A stretch of DNA of 64,000 nucleotides, from positions 186,001 through 250,000 of the forward strand of contig NZ_JAIRBB010000002.1 of NCBI RefSeq assembly GCF_022008395.1, read 5' to 3'. Shown piece by piece: positions 39,107 to 47,467 of this stretch (its first letter is position 1; each line of letters begins with the position of its first letter). The stretch comes from Aequorivita xiaoshiensis (GTDB lineage Bacteria; Bacteroidota; Bacteroidia; Flavobacteriales; Flavobacteriaceae). Both the position numbers and the translations under genes were made by a program. The notes beneath the pieces were generated by a model. That model saw nothing but the letters and a program-made list of their open reading frames with translations, had not been told where the DNA came from and searched no databases.

Positions 39107-39946
39107 ATGCCAATAGAAAACATTCCTGAAATCTATATTAAAAACAAAAGCGAAAGCCCTGATTTATTTGTCTACGATTTTAAAATGAACAATAATGTGG
39201 TGAAAAGCAAAGTCAATTTAAGTATGCACATGTTTAGCTTTTTACAAGTAGGAAAAAAACAGGTGCATTTTGCAAATACCGCAGTGGCCGTAAACAAAAA
39301 TCAGTCTTTACTTCTTAATAAAGGAAATTGGTTATGGACAGAACTATTGGATACCGATGCCACCTATTATTGCAAATTATTGTTTTTTTCTGAAAATAAA
39401 CTCTCAGAGTTTTATAATAAGCATGTAAATAATGTAAATACAAGTAAAAATGAGGTTGGTTATTTTGTGATTGAAAATGATAGTTATATCATGTCCTATC
39501 TAAATTCATTAGACACTATAAATGAGGCACCAGCTATCTTCAAGAACAATTTACTCTCAGTAAAATTTGAAGAACTAATGCTGTATCTTATTAATAAATA
39601 CGGTTCTAAATTTGAATTATTTCTACACTCTTTAATTTCACAACAAATATCTCCTTTTAAAAAGGTTATTGAAAACAATGTGTATTCCAATTTAAAGTTA
39701 GAGGAAATTGCCTTTTTATGTCATATGAGTTTATCCACTTTTAAACGGCGTTTTGCTAACGAGTATAATACGTCCCCCGGAAAATGGTTGCAGGATAAAC
39801 GGCTTTTAAAAGCAAAAGAAATTTTGAAGGAAGGCCAATTAAAAGCTTCGGATATTTATTTAGACTTTGGCTATAACAACCTTTCTAATTTTAGTATTGC
39901 CTTTAAAAACAAATTCGGATTCAATCCGAGTGAAATACCGACGTAA
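39107..39946 (+). CDS. AraC-family transcriptional regulator
   Basis: The 279-residue protein has an N-terminal ligand domain (residues 1-180) and a C-terminal double helix-turn-helix of AraC type (about residues 185-279): LEEIAFLCHMSLSTFKRRF in the first motif and SDIYLDFGYNNLSNFSIAFKNKFGFNP in the second. It probably controls the adjacent GlcG-like gene (start 40069) or itself; a candidate promoter lies between them. The effector is unknown. Confidence 0.85.
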   Translation: MPIENIPEIYIKNKSESPDLFVYDFKMNNNVVKSKVNLSMHMFSFLQVGKKQVHFANTAVAVNKNQSLLLNKGNWLWTELLDTDATYYCKLLFFSENKLSEFYNKHVNNVNTSKNEVGYFVIENDSYIMSYLNSLDTINEAPAIFKNNLLSVKFEELMLYLINKYGSKFELFLHSLISQQISPFKKVIENNVYSNLKLEEIAFLCHMSLSTFKRRFANEYNTSPGKWLQDKRLLKAKEILKEGQLKASDIYLDFGYNNLSNFSIAFKNKFGFNPSEIPT

Positions 39947-40026
39947 TTTTTTAATAATGCTACATCTTGACCTTTTTTCATAAGTTGTTGGGCTTATTTG
40001 GTAACTCAATACCGAAATTATCAACT

Positions 40027-40034
40027 TATATTTG
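40027..40034 (+). promoter_or_regulatory. Candidate promoter -7 element of the GlcG-like gene
   Basis: TATATTTG is a full match to TAnnTTTG, 34 bases before the ATG at 40069. The nearest TTG is at 39998-40000, with a 26-base spacer that is longer than usual. Such a weak -33 would suit activation by the AraC protein encoded just upstream. Confidence 0.45.
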
Positions 40035-40068
40035 TTTCATAATCAAAAAGATACTAAAACAATACATT

Positions 40069-40467
40069 ATGAACATTACTTTAGAACAAGCAGAAAAAGC
40101 GATAGTAGCCGCAAAACAAAAAGCGACAGAAATTGATACTAAAATGAATATTGCCGTTGTGGATGCGGGTGCAAATTTAGTAGCATTCGGAAGAATGGAT
40201 GGAGCATGGCTAGGCTCATTAGATATTTCAATTAAAAAAGCCAAAACAGCACGTTATTTTGATATGAATACTGGATTAGTAGGTGAATTATCTCAACCAG
40301 GTGGTTCTTTATATAACATAGAACATTCCAATAACGGATTAATAACTTTCCCAGGAGGTATACCAATTAAAAATGCTTCGGGCGACATTATTGGCGCCAT
40401 TGGAGTAAGCGGAAGTTCAGTTGAAAATGATCATACCGTTGCAGAAGCTGGCGCAACAGCCATCTAA
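40069..40467 (+). CDS. GlcG/HbpS-family protein (DUF336)
   Basis: The 132-residue protein shows the GlcG/HbpS fold: repeated helix at the N-terminus ([18 protein letters not shown]), the core [30 protein letters not shown], and the late [21 protein letters not shown] followed by DHTVAEAGA. The family includes a haem-binding two-component partner (HbpS) and glycolate-operon GlcG. The start ATG at 40069 is preferred to an in-frame start at 39967, since the promoter motif lies between them. It follows the AraC gene and precedes an inverted-repeat element. Confidence 0.85.
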   Translation: MNITLEQAEKAIVAAKQKATEIDTKMNIAVVDAGANLVAFGRMDGAWLGSLDISIKKAKTARYFDMNTGLVGELSQPGGSLYNIEHSNNGLITFPGGIPIKNASGDIIGAIGVSGSSVENDHTVAEAGATAI

Positions 40468-40487
40468 ACCATTCCAATTAGTATAGA

Positions 40488-40620
40488 AGAGGCGGTCTAA
40501 AAAGTCAGTGTTTATTCCAAATGTTATATTGAGCGCAGTCGAAATGTTTTAGTTTTTAAAACATTAAAGCTTGTATTGAACTCAGTTTGAAACTGGACTA
40601 TCACTTTTTAGACAGCCTCT
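40488..40620. repeat. 133-bp inverted-repeat element, MITE-like or REP-like
   Basis: The ends are 18-bp inverted repeats (AGAGGCGGTCTAAAAAGT at 40488 and its complement at 40603-40620) with one mismatch. Inside lie a stem AATGTTTTA/TAAAACATT and a second palindrome, CAGTTTGAAACTG. The phrase TTGAGCGCAGTCGAAATG is typical of intergenic repeats in flavobacteria. Seven T follow at 40620-40626, so it may also act as a terminator. No target-site duplication is clear. Confidence 0.65.
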
Positions 40621-40679
40621 TTTTTTAATAATAGGTTGAAAGACAATTTATTGAAACAAGCCATTAACAAGTTTAAATT

Positions 40680-41675
40680 ATGAAAGCAGTACAACATATA
40701 GCCTATAATAAAATTTCGGAAAGCATAAAGATTTCTAATATTGAAAAGCCATCCATCAACAAAAATGAAGTGTTAATTGAAGCTTATGCAGCTAGTGTAA
40801 ATCCACTAGATATAAAGGTGCTTACGGGGAAATTAAAAATGCGTAAAAATTATACTTTACCGGCTACCATGGGGTATGATGTAAGTGGTAAAATTATTGA
40901 AATAGGCGAAAATGTTACTAATTTCACTATCGGAGACGAAGTTTATGCCTATGTTGATAAGCAAGGCACTTTTGCGGAGTATGTTTCTGTAAACCAAAAT
41001 ATTGTTAGTTTAAAACCAAAAAACAAAACCTTTGAAGAGGCGGCAAGTTTACCATTGGTTAGTTTAACTGCAACCCAGGCCTTGCGTAGGGGCAAATTAA
41101 AAGGTGGTGATAAAATATTAATCCATGCTGGCTCTGGTGGAGTGGGGTCGGTGGCAATTCAAATGGCTAAAAACATGGGGGCTTATGTGTACACAACTAC
41201 GAGCACCAATAACGTTCAATGGGTTAAGGCATTAGGGGCAGATCGTGTAATCGATTATAAAAACGAAGATTATAAAGCCATTGTAAAAGATGCCGATATG
41301 GTTTTAGACACACTGGGGAACGAGTATACCGAAGATGCCTTTAAAGTAATAAAAAAAGGTGGAAAAGTAATAACTCTTGTGGGACCGGTTGACAAGGAAA
41401 CGGCAAAGAGAATGAAATTGAACTTTTTTGCTAAAACTTATTTAGCATGGAAAAGAAGGAAAATAACAAAGCGTATTTCTGAAAAATCGGCATACTACAG
41501 CCTTGTACTTTTACGTCCTAATGCGAGACAACTCAATGAAATAACCAAACTGGTAGAATCTGAAAAAATTAAAACTAATATCGAGAAAGAATATCCCTTA
41601 AACGATGCAGTAAACGCTGTGCTTCACGTAGCAAACGGGCGTACCAAAGGAAAAGTTGTTATAAATATAAAATAA
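40680..41675 (+). CDS. MDR-family NADP-dependent oxidoreductase (quinone reductase-like)
   Basis: The 331-residue protein is a zinc-independent medium-chain dehydrogenase/reductase. It has a GroES-like N-terminal domain (NKNEVLIEAYAASVNPLDIKV), then a Rossmann domain with HAGSGGVGSVAIQMAKNMGA (about residue 148) and ALGADRVIDYKNED. The absence of a catalytic Cys or zinc-lobe cysteines argues for quinone oxidoreductase type. It follows the AraC/GlcG pair by 212 bp, with the inverted-repeat element in between, so co-regulation is possible but unproven. Confidence 0.86.
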   Translation: MKAVQHIAYNKISESIKISNIEKPSINKNEVLIEAYAASVNPLDIKVLTGKLKMRKNYTLPATMGYDVSGKIIEIGENVTNFTIGDEVYAYVDKQGTFAEYVSVNQNIVSLKPKNKTFEEAASLPLVSLTATQALRRGKLKGGDKILIHAGSGGVGSVAIQMAKNMGAYVYTTTSTNNVQWVKALGADRVIDYKNEDYKAIVKDADMVLDTLGNEYTEDAFKVIKKGGKVITLVGPVDKETAKRMKLNFFAKTYLAWKRRKITKRISEKSAYYSLVLLRPNARQLNEITKLVESEKIKTNIEKEYPLNDAVNAVLHVANGRTKGKVVINIK

Positions 41676-42009
41676 ATTAAGAAGTCCTCTGGCTTTAAAG
41701 AAAAGCTCATTTATCCTAGTTATTAATAAACTGCCTGCCCTAGCACTTTTTGGCGTAGGCATGGTTACGACACTCTGCTTTGGTAAAGAGCGAAATTTCT
41801 ACCTCAAATTTTCTTTAACTTTTTTCTTTCTAAAGTTTCTTTTAGGATTTAATGAAACACTCTATGCACGAAACGACGATATGAAAGTAGTGTAAATTGT
41901 ATGAAATGATTAGTTTGTTGTAATATCTTAAGTAGTTTATTATTTGTTAAAATAAGTATATTTACATATTAATAATATTGATATTTAAGGTTTAAAATAT
42001 AAGTATAAA
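41676..42009. other. Intergenic region, 334 bp
   Basis: A non-coding region upstream of the orphan gene pair. I recognise no gene remnant or repeat; TATATTTA near 41954-41968 is only a partial promoter-like match. Confidence 0.4.
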
Positions 42010-42576
42010 TTGAAAAGAATATTTGTGTTTTTCGAAAGTATTATTCCAAGTAAAAAAAAATGGAATAGTTGGAAAATGCCAACTAGGGTGAGCTATATTG
42101 CTTCCTTAGTAGTAATAATAACCTTTATGATGGGCCTATTTAACTTTAAAAGTAAAGCTGAACTAATACAAAACATTACCAATGATTCAGGAGACATCAT
42201 TTATTTAGAAGAAAGCAAAGAAGTTTCTGAAGGTTTTAATTATGAGTTTAAGGGAAGATTGGGAAATTTAGGAAAAAGGATATTTGAGTTTGACACTGAT
42301 AAATTTGATAGAAATTTAATTATTAAAATTGATTACACTGGTAGTTATATAGCACTGATTAAAAACTCTGATGTGGCAAACTATACTGGAGGTAAATTGT
42401 TTATTGAAATTGAAAATTGCAATCTTGAGTTTTTAGAATTTTCTATTCCTAACATAGGCCCAGCGCCCAAAAATATTTTAAAACAACAAATTGAAGAACA
42501 ATTTGAAACGCTTATTTTTAAAAATAAAGACCTTATTTTAAAAAGAACTAAATTATGCTTAAAAGACTATCTATAA
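42010..42576 (+). CDS. Orphan membrane-anchored hypothetical protein
   Basis: The 188-residue protein has one membrane helix (about residues 30-48, VSYIASLVVIITFMMGLF) and a soluble C-terminal domain of mixed strands. The N-terminal segment is basic and should face the cytoplasm. The start is TTG at 42010, with no ATG in a better position. Its last 22 bp overlap the start of the next gene, a strong sign of coupled expression. Both genes are unusually AT-rich. I recognise no family. Confidence 0.6.
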   Translation: MKRIFVFFESIIPSKKKWNSWKMPTRVSYIASLVVIITFMMGLFNFKSKAELIQNITNDSGDIIYLEESKEVSEGFNYEFKGRLGNLGKRIFEFDTDKFDRNLIIKIDYTGSYIALIKNSDVANYTGGKLFIEIENCNLEFLEFSIPNIGPAPKNILKQQIEEQFETLIFKNKDLILKRTKLCLKDYL

Positions 42577-44372
42577 TCATCTTAGTTTTTTGTCAAGGAT
42601 TATTGTTTTCTCAAAATAATAAGGTTTCTGATATTAATGAAAAAAAATTACTCTATTATTTTCAAGAACCAGGATTTTTAGTTCCATATATCGAGTCAGA
42701 GCTAAAACTAATGACAACTTCAAGTATAATTAAGAGAAATGAAATTGAGACTTATTTTAAAGAAGTTGAGAGCTTTAACAGATTAAAAGAAGATAGTAAA
42801 TTACAATCCGAAATGGCCAATATCGTTTGGAATAAGTACAATGCTAAATCATTAATAAATTTAGAATTAATTGATAACAAAGTAAATAGTGAAATAATTA
42901 GTACTATACTTAACTATAATTATTTCTTAACAATTAAAACAAATACATTAGGAGAGTTAATTGAATTTCAATTTGAATTATTTGAAACAATGCCCTTAAT
43001 CGACAATGATGGTAAAGGGAATATTAGAAGTGGTACATTAAAAAAAGTTAAAAAAATTGAAAATTTTTTTATAAACCCAAAAAACAAAGATTACTTGAAG
43101 AAAGTAAAAAATGCCTTATATCGGTTATTTGATGAAAATAATAACCCTCCAATTGCTATAATTGAAATGTATAATAAATCATATTCTAAAAGTTTTGAAT
43201 CCTTTGTATCTAAAGGAGATACAATTGAGTTTTCTGGATCAAGGTCATATGATATTGATACAGAAGAAATAAGTTATAATTGGAAAAATATACCTGTTGA
43301 AAATCAATATTATCAACATATAAATAAAGTTAATTTGACACCAAATAGTCCTAATCAGAAAATTGTTATTTCGAATGATTCCATTTATTACTTAAATTTT
43401 AATGTATCCGATGGAATTAATGATTCTAATCCAATTAATATTAAATTAATACCAATTGATAAACCCAAGTCAATAATTCCATTATATCGGGATTATAAAA
43501 GCATTGACTATCTCACTGGGAAATCTATTCCTAAAAATGAGAATAATGAAGGCCAAATTTATTTTGATAATGAAGAAGTTGTTTTAAGTAATAAAATTAT
43601 AATTTCAAAAGAGAAGATTGGTCAAAAATTTATTAGAAATTTACATCTAAATGATACTATAGGCTACTCATATATCGACTCAGTTGGTGTACGTAGTATA
43701 AAATTTAAAAGTAATTTTACTGCAACCAATGAAGAAGGGTTCTTAAAAAAGAGACAATGTAAAAGCTATTATTTATATCAAATCAATGATAAAGATTTGT
43801 TAAGTAATCCAGTAAAATTTAATCATAAATATGTGAAAAGAGGAGCCTTCTCTTTTAGAACAGGTTTTTCTTCAACATTTTTTGGAGATAGTAATGATTT
43901 CCAATTATCATCAAATGATTCTTTATCTTTAGGTACAGTTTCAATATTGTTAGAAATAGCAGTAGATATATCTCGTAAAACTAGGCTGTCTGGATTTTTA
44001 GATTTGGGCAAAAATATCGATTATAAGGGATATAATTTTTCTCCTCAACCAGAAATAGGTGGCGCATTTGAATATTTTTTATTTAAAAGATATTCAAAAA
44101 ATTATCGAATCTATCCTTTTATAGGGTTAGAGTTCGGAGCAACAACTTTCTATACAAATGAAGAATTGTCAAATCCAAATAATAATTCTGAAGAAGGGTC
44201 AACAAATTGGATATATACATACGGCCTTAGGACAGGTTTTGAATTTGAATTTGAAACTAAATGGTTTTTATTTAGTCCAGGGCTTTTATTTAAATATGGA
44301 CTATACAACAAAGAATTTCTGAAAGACAACCATTTTAGTAATATGAGCTTTATTTTTAATTTTAAGTTTTAG
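42555..44372 (+). CDS. Orphan secreted protein with PKD-like segment and C-terminal barrel
   Basis: The 605-residue protein has a signal peptide (ending GLLFSQ, about residue 22). Residues 23-195 are helical. A PKD/Ig-like segment follows at about 195-300 (NNPPIAI..., GDTIEFSGSRSYDID, NWKN, YLNFNVSDG). The last ~185 residues look like an eight-strand outer-membrane barrel with aromatic-ended strands and a terminal Phe (IFNFKF). This would place an N-terminal periplasmic part and a barrel anchor in the outer membrane. It overlaps the upstream membrane protein gene by 22 bp. The two may bridge both membranes; this is inference. Confidence 0.65.
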   Translation: MLKRLSIIILVFCQGLLFSQNNKVSDINEKKLLYYFQEPGFLVPYIESELKLMTTSSIIKRNEIETYFKEVESFNRLKEDSKLQSEMANIVWNKYNAKSLINLELIDNKVNSEIISTILNYNYFLTIKTNTLGELIEFQFELFETMPLIDNDGKGNIRSGTLKKVKKIENFFINPKNKDYLKKVKNALYRLFDENNNPPIAIIEMYNKSYSKSFESFVSKGDTIEFSGSRSYDIDTEEISYNWKNIPVENQYYQHINKVNLTPNSPNQKIVISNDSIYYLNFNVSDGINDSNPINIKLIPIDKPKSIIPLYRDYKSIDYLTGKSIPKNENNEGQIYFDNEEVVLSNKIIISKEKIGQKFIRNLHLNDTIGYSYIDSVGVRSIKFKSNFTATNEEGFLKKRQCKSYYLYQINDKDLLSNPVKFNHKYVKRGAFSFRTGFSSTFFGDSNDFQLSSNDSLSLGTVSILLEIAVDISRKTRLSGFLDLGKNIDYKGYNFSPQPEIGGAFEYFLFKRYSKNYRIYPFIGLEFGATTFYTNEELSNPNNNSEEGSTNWIYTYGLRTGFEFEFETKWFLFSPGLLFKYGLYNKEFLKDNHFSNMSFIFNFKF

Positions 44373-45119
44373 TATGGGGCCTCAGAAAACTTAGGCTAAA
44401 ACTATCTTGCATCCGACGAGTCGACATAGGAGGCGAGAGGAATGCACTGAGTAGTAACTATGTTTCAATGAAACGAACAGTCTAAAATACACGCTATACG
44501 ATAGCCATCGGGATATACAGCCTTGATACTTCGACAAGCTCAGTACAGGTTTTTTTTTTAGTTCACACCATTGTTATTGTTGAAGTGTGCGTGAATCTTG
44601 TTAAAACACGAATTCTTAAATTTTATACTTTTGTGGCAGGTTTACAAGAATCGCGTAGAAAAAAATATTAAGCACAAATACCCAAATACGCTAAAATTTC
44701 AATAACATCTAAAAGCTAGCTTTTTAAATGCGCTGGCAAGCGACTGGAAATTGCGTATAAAATAAATTACAATAGTAATTTGATTTTATCAAAGCAATAA
44801 GCGTTGGCAGCGGATATTTTACATAACGTCAAATTATAGTTACATTTTAATTCTCCAAATGCTAATCGCTGACAATCGTTTAAAAATGAAATTCTTGATC
44901 ATTATACAGAATATTCAAGTTAACGAGAGGCTCTATTTTACATAGTATCATTATAGCTACAGTTGGATTATGCATTGGCGCAAATTACTTTTTACATAAT
45001 TACTATCGTTATACAGCTAAAGCTCTAGAACTGCAATTATGTAAAATACTGCGTATACAGTAATTTGCTATAAATGTACTATAATTTATATTATGTAAAA
45101 TAGAATATATGGAATAGAA
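44373..45119. repeat. 747-bp gene-free, repeat-rich region
   Basis: No credible gene. A REP-like phrase, ACTTCGACAAGCTCAGTACAG, lies around 44528-44547 before a run of ten T. A perfect palindrome AAAAGCTAGCTTTT is at 44711-44724. The motif TTTTACATA occurs at 44817, 44936 and 44990 on the plus strand and as TATGTAAAA at 45038 and 45092. The third and fourth copies form an inverted repeat. A hairpin GCTATACGATAGC is near 44490. The origin is unknown; decay of mobile or cassette-like DNA would explain it. Confidence 0.5.
44990..45046. repeat. Inverted repeat TTTTACATAATT / AATTATGTAAAA
   Basis: The two perfect 12-base arms at 44990-45001 and 45035-45046 enclose 33 bases. Related copies of TTTTACATA lie upstream at 44817 and 44936, and one inverted copy lies downstream at 45092. 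Confidence 0.6.
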
Positions 45120-45320
45120 CTATTCCTCTTCAGATATAATTTTGTTTAAAGTTTTATCAATCTTCTTCTTTTCCGTCTTCGTTTTCATATTTTCATCTTT
45201 CTCTAACTTCAGTTCTCCATCACCTTTTATGTTTAATTCATCAGGCTTGTCGGTTTTTCCAAAGTTGGACGACTTCCTATATTCATCTTGGAAATCTGCA
45301 TGTTTCTTTTTATCACTCAT
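45120..45320 (-). CDS. Small hydrophilic hypothetical protein
   Basis: The 66-residue protein (start MSDKKKHADFQDEYRKSSN) is rich in Lys and Glu and lacks hydrophobic stretches, so it is probably disordered. It resembles other small charged proteins in this group that accompany stress genes, but no family is recognised. It lies 11 bp after the end of the nitroreductase gene on the same strand, so it is probably the second gene of that unit. Confidence 0.55.
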   Translation of the reverse strand: MSDKKKHADFQDEYRKSSNFGKTDKPDELNIKGDGELKLEKDENMKTKTEKKKIDKTLNKIISEEE

Positions 45321-45331
45321 AATTTTTTTAT

Positions 45332-45931
45332 TTATTTATTATTTTTAAAATTTCCGTTGAAAGCAAATTCATCTTGTGACATTCTTTTACGATTTTCTTT
45401 TAACTCTTGTTTTCTAAGATCCTCGGGTAAATCTTCAGGGTTGCCACCAAAATAACCAAAAGCTATCGCTGTAGTTACATGATAATTATCGGTAAAGCCA
45501 AATTCCTTTTGGGCTTTCTTAAAATCTACTCCAGCCATTTGATGCACAGCAATCTCCATACTATTTGCTTGTTGGATTACATTCCCCATAAATAGCCCTA
45601 AATCGTGCAAGGCATGAAAGTTATCCACGTCTCTATTATTCATGGTTTTTTTATAGGCATTTATCCATAGTAACTGTGAATTCCCCGCCCAACTACTATT
45701 AAATTCGTCTAAGCAATTAAAAATTCGATCATACATTTCTGTACCTTTTAATCCCCATATTACACGCCATGGTTGAATGTTTGACGCGCTTGGTGCCCAA
45801 CGTCCAGCTTCTAGCAATATTTTTACTTGGTGTTCTGTAATTGGTGTATTGGCAAAAACTCTTGGACTCCATCTATTTTTTATACTATCTAAAATTGGGT
45901 AATCGGTTGGTGTAGTTTTATTTACTTTCAT
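45332..45931 (-). CDS. Nitroreductase-family flavoprotein
   Basis: The 199-residue protein follows the nitroreductase fold. It has an N-terminal FMN site (IKNRWSPRVFANTPI), AGRWAPSASNIQPWRVI with the conserved SxxNxQPW pattern, the HDLGLFMGNVIQQA helix, and a C-terminal AIAFGYFGG. The family reduces nitro compounds, flavins, or quinones with NAD(P)H. The ATG at 45931 follows an AT-rich leader. The neighbouring small gene is 11 bp downstream. Confidence 0.85.
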   Translation of the reverse strand: MKVNKTTPTDYPILDSIKNRWSPRVFANTPITEHQVKILLEAGRWAPSASNIQPWRVIWGLKGTEMYDRIFNCLDEFNSSWAGNSQLLWINAYKKTMNNRDVDNFHALHDLGLFMGNVIQQANSMEIAVHQMAGVDFKKAQKEFGFTDNYHVTTAIAFGYFGGNPEDLPEDLRKQELKENRKRMSQDEFAFNGNFKNNK

Positions 45932-46083
45932 AAGTTTTAAAAATTTTTATTAAAAATAATCAGTTAATAATGGTCTAAAAAGGATTTAAAAAAGAATTAA
46001 CGGAAATATTTTTTATTAACAAATAAGTAGAACGTATTACAATGGTTTAAACTTAATTTTACTAAAAAAAAATCTGCTATGTT
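45932..46083. other. Intergenic region before the terC remnant, 152 bp
   Basis: An AT-rich stretch upstream of the nitroreductase gene and of the terC remnant. No promoter motif is clear. Confidence 0.4.
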
Positions 46084-46503
46084 GCAATTTGCACTGCCAT
46101 TTGGATAACTATTGTTTTTAGATTTTCTGGTATAATTTACTGGTTGTTTTTTGAAAACTTAGTCGTTAATCCTACGCAGCTTAGCTTATCTTTGATAATG
46201 CAGTCCTTAAGTATATCACATAATATTATTCGAGCTGTGGTTAAGTATTGATACTATTTTTGTGATAGCTGTAATTTTTTCATCCTTTGCTATTCTTTTA
46301 AAATATTAGCATTAGGTATTTATGAGAATATGGGCAGCCACTCCCCTTTTCGTGGCTTTAAAAATTATCGAATTAACAGATTGACTTTCGGTAGAAATAC
46401 TCCAATGGCTTTCTCATGGTGTTACTGGTATATATTTGGCTGGAGATATATTAGCATCCATATTAATTCCAGATTCTAGGAATACACTTCTTAAGGAAGA
46501 TTA
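46084..46503 (+). pseudogene. Remnant of a TerC-family membrane protein gene
   Basis: Three pieces of a TerC/Alx-type protein survive. The first, in one frame from about 46084, reads AIWITIVFRFSGIIYWLF. In another frame, from 46258, comes FVIAVIFSSFAILLKY, then TAG, His, TAG; intact TerC proteins have LKYQHRV here. The same frame continues from ATG 46322 as RIWAATPLFVALKIIELTD, then TGA, where TerC proteins have PLFVALLxIExTD, and ends with a last hydrophobic piece (WLSHGVTGIYLAG). The central part of the family (AVDSIPA onwards) is missing. TerC proteins are membrane proteins linked to tellurite resistance and manganese homeostasis. The match relies on my memory of the family, but its order and motifs agree. 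Confidence 0.72.
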
Positions 46504-46584
46504 ATTTCACAAAAAGGTATTAAAAGTTTGGAATGGATTTTATGCTATTGTATCTTTAGTATTCAAATTTTAAATATATAAAAT

Positions 46585-46887
46585 ATGACTATCAATTTTG
46601 AATATCACGAGGTAACCGCAAGTCCAAGGTTAGAAGCTTTATTGACTGAAAGGTTGAATAAATTGGAATCTAAATACGATTCTATAGTAAGTGCAGATGT
46701 TTATTTCAAAAAAGAAAATAGCAGCAATCCAGAGAAAGGTAAAATATGCAGTGTACGTTTAAGTGTACCTGGTTCTAATATTTTTGCTGAAACATCAGCA
46801 GCATCATTTGAGGCTTCTGTAGCAAAGGTTTCAACAGAGCTTAGAACGCAATTACAAAAGCGAAAAGAAAAACTACAAGCACATTAA
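46585..46887 (+). CDS. hpf: Ribosome hibernation-promoting factor (HPF/RaiA)
   Basis: The 100-residue protein is a short HPF/RaiA family member: TINFEYHEVTASPRLEALLTERLNKLE at the start, then an EVYFKKE-like strand, SVRLSVPG and the C-terminal helix ASVAKVSTELRTQLQKRKEK. It dimerises or blocks 70S ribosomes in stationary phase. The long C-terminal dimerisation domain of the long HPF is absent. An ArsC-like gene starts 12 bp downstream, probably in the same unit. Confidence 0.88.
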   Translation: MTINFEYHEVTASPRLEALLTERLNKLESKYDSIVSADVYFKKENSSNPEKGKICSVRLSVPGSNIFAETSAASFEASVAKVSTELRTQLQKRKEKLQAH

Positions 46888-46899
46888 GAAGATATAAAT

Positions 46900-47355
46900 A
46901 TGGGAGTGATAGCACGTGACGAAAATCAATTAACACTTATATACAGTAGTAATACACGTGTAGGTACTCATACGTTGAGTTATCTTACAGGTATCGAAAA
47001 ACCGTATTTAGCAATTGATATTGCTAAAACGAAAGTTGGAGATACACAATGGGTGGAAGTAGCAAAAGCTCTTGGAGTGAAAGTTGGCGATCTAGTTGAC
47101 ACTCGTGAGCTTGATTTAAATTCTGAAAATACTTCAGATTTTAATTCAGAGGATTGGATAAAAATTATTCAAAGTAATGATTTTGTATTATCCAGACCAA
47201 TTGCTATAAATGGGAATAGAACAAAACAAATTGAAAATCCAACAGAAATATTAGCGTTTTTTGATGTTGAATCTGCAGGTTTGGAGCAAAGTCCTTCCAA
47301 TGACACTCCACCAAACATTCAACCTACTTCCGAAAACGAAAATTTTATAGAATAA
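46900..47355 (+). CDS. ArsC/Spx-like protein without the catalytic cysteine
   Basis: The 151-residue protein follows the ArsC/Spx thioredoxin fold: the N-terminal strand LTLIYSSNTRVGTHTLSYL, helical VAKALGVKVGDLVDTRE, WIKIIQSNDFVLSRPIAINGNRT, and NPTEILAF. Intact ArsC has a Cys in NPKCGTSR at the first helix; here the position is occupied by a Thr-Arg segment (SNTRVGTH). So it is unlikely to reduce arsenate and may be a regulator. The last 25 residues are Pro/Ser/Asn-rich. It follows hpf by 12 bp and has a strong terminator. Confidence 0.72.
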   Translation: MGVIARDENQLTLIYSSNTRVGTHTLSYLTGIEKPYLAIDIAKTKVGDTQWVEVAKALGVKVGDLVDTRELDLNSENTSDFNSEDWIKIIQSNDFVLSRPIAINGNRTKQIENPTEILAFFDVESAGLEQSPSNDTPPNIQPTSENENFIE

Positions 47356-47366
47356 TTAAATTAATT

Positions 47367-47425
47367 AACTGTTTTTATTAGTATTTGAGATTCAACTCCT
47401 CTAAACTAATAAAAACAGTTTTTTT
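47367..47425. terminator. Strong terminator between hpf/ArsC-like and PKS operon ends
   Basis: A 16-bp perfect stem, AACTGTTTTTATTAGT with its complement, holds a 22-base loop and is followed by five further T. It separates the convergent hpf unit and the PKS operon. Confidence 0.8.
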
Positions 47426-47467
47426 ATACCAATTCAAACTTGATAACTGTTTAGAACGAATACCTAA

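Noticed and set aside
44780-45112. CRISPR array or integron attC array
   Set aside because: The TTTTACATA motifs are only nine bases long, differ in orientation and have irregular spacing. No cas or integrase gene and no typical attC core pair is seen.
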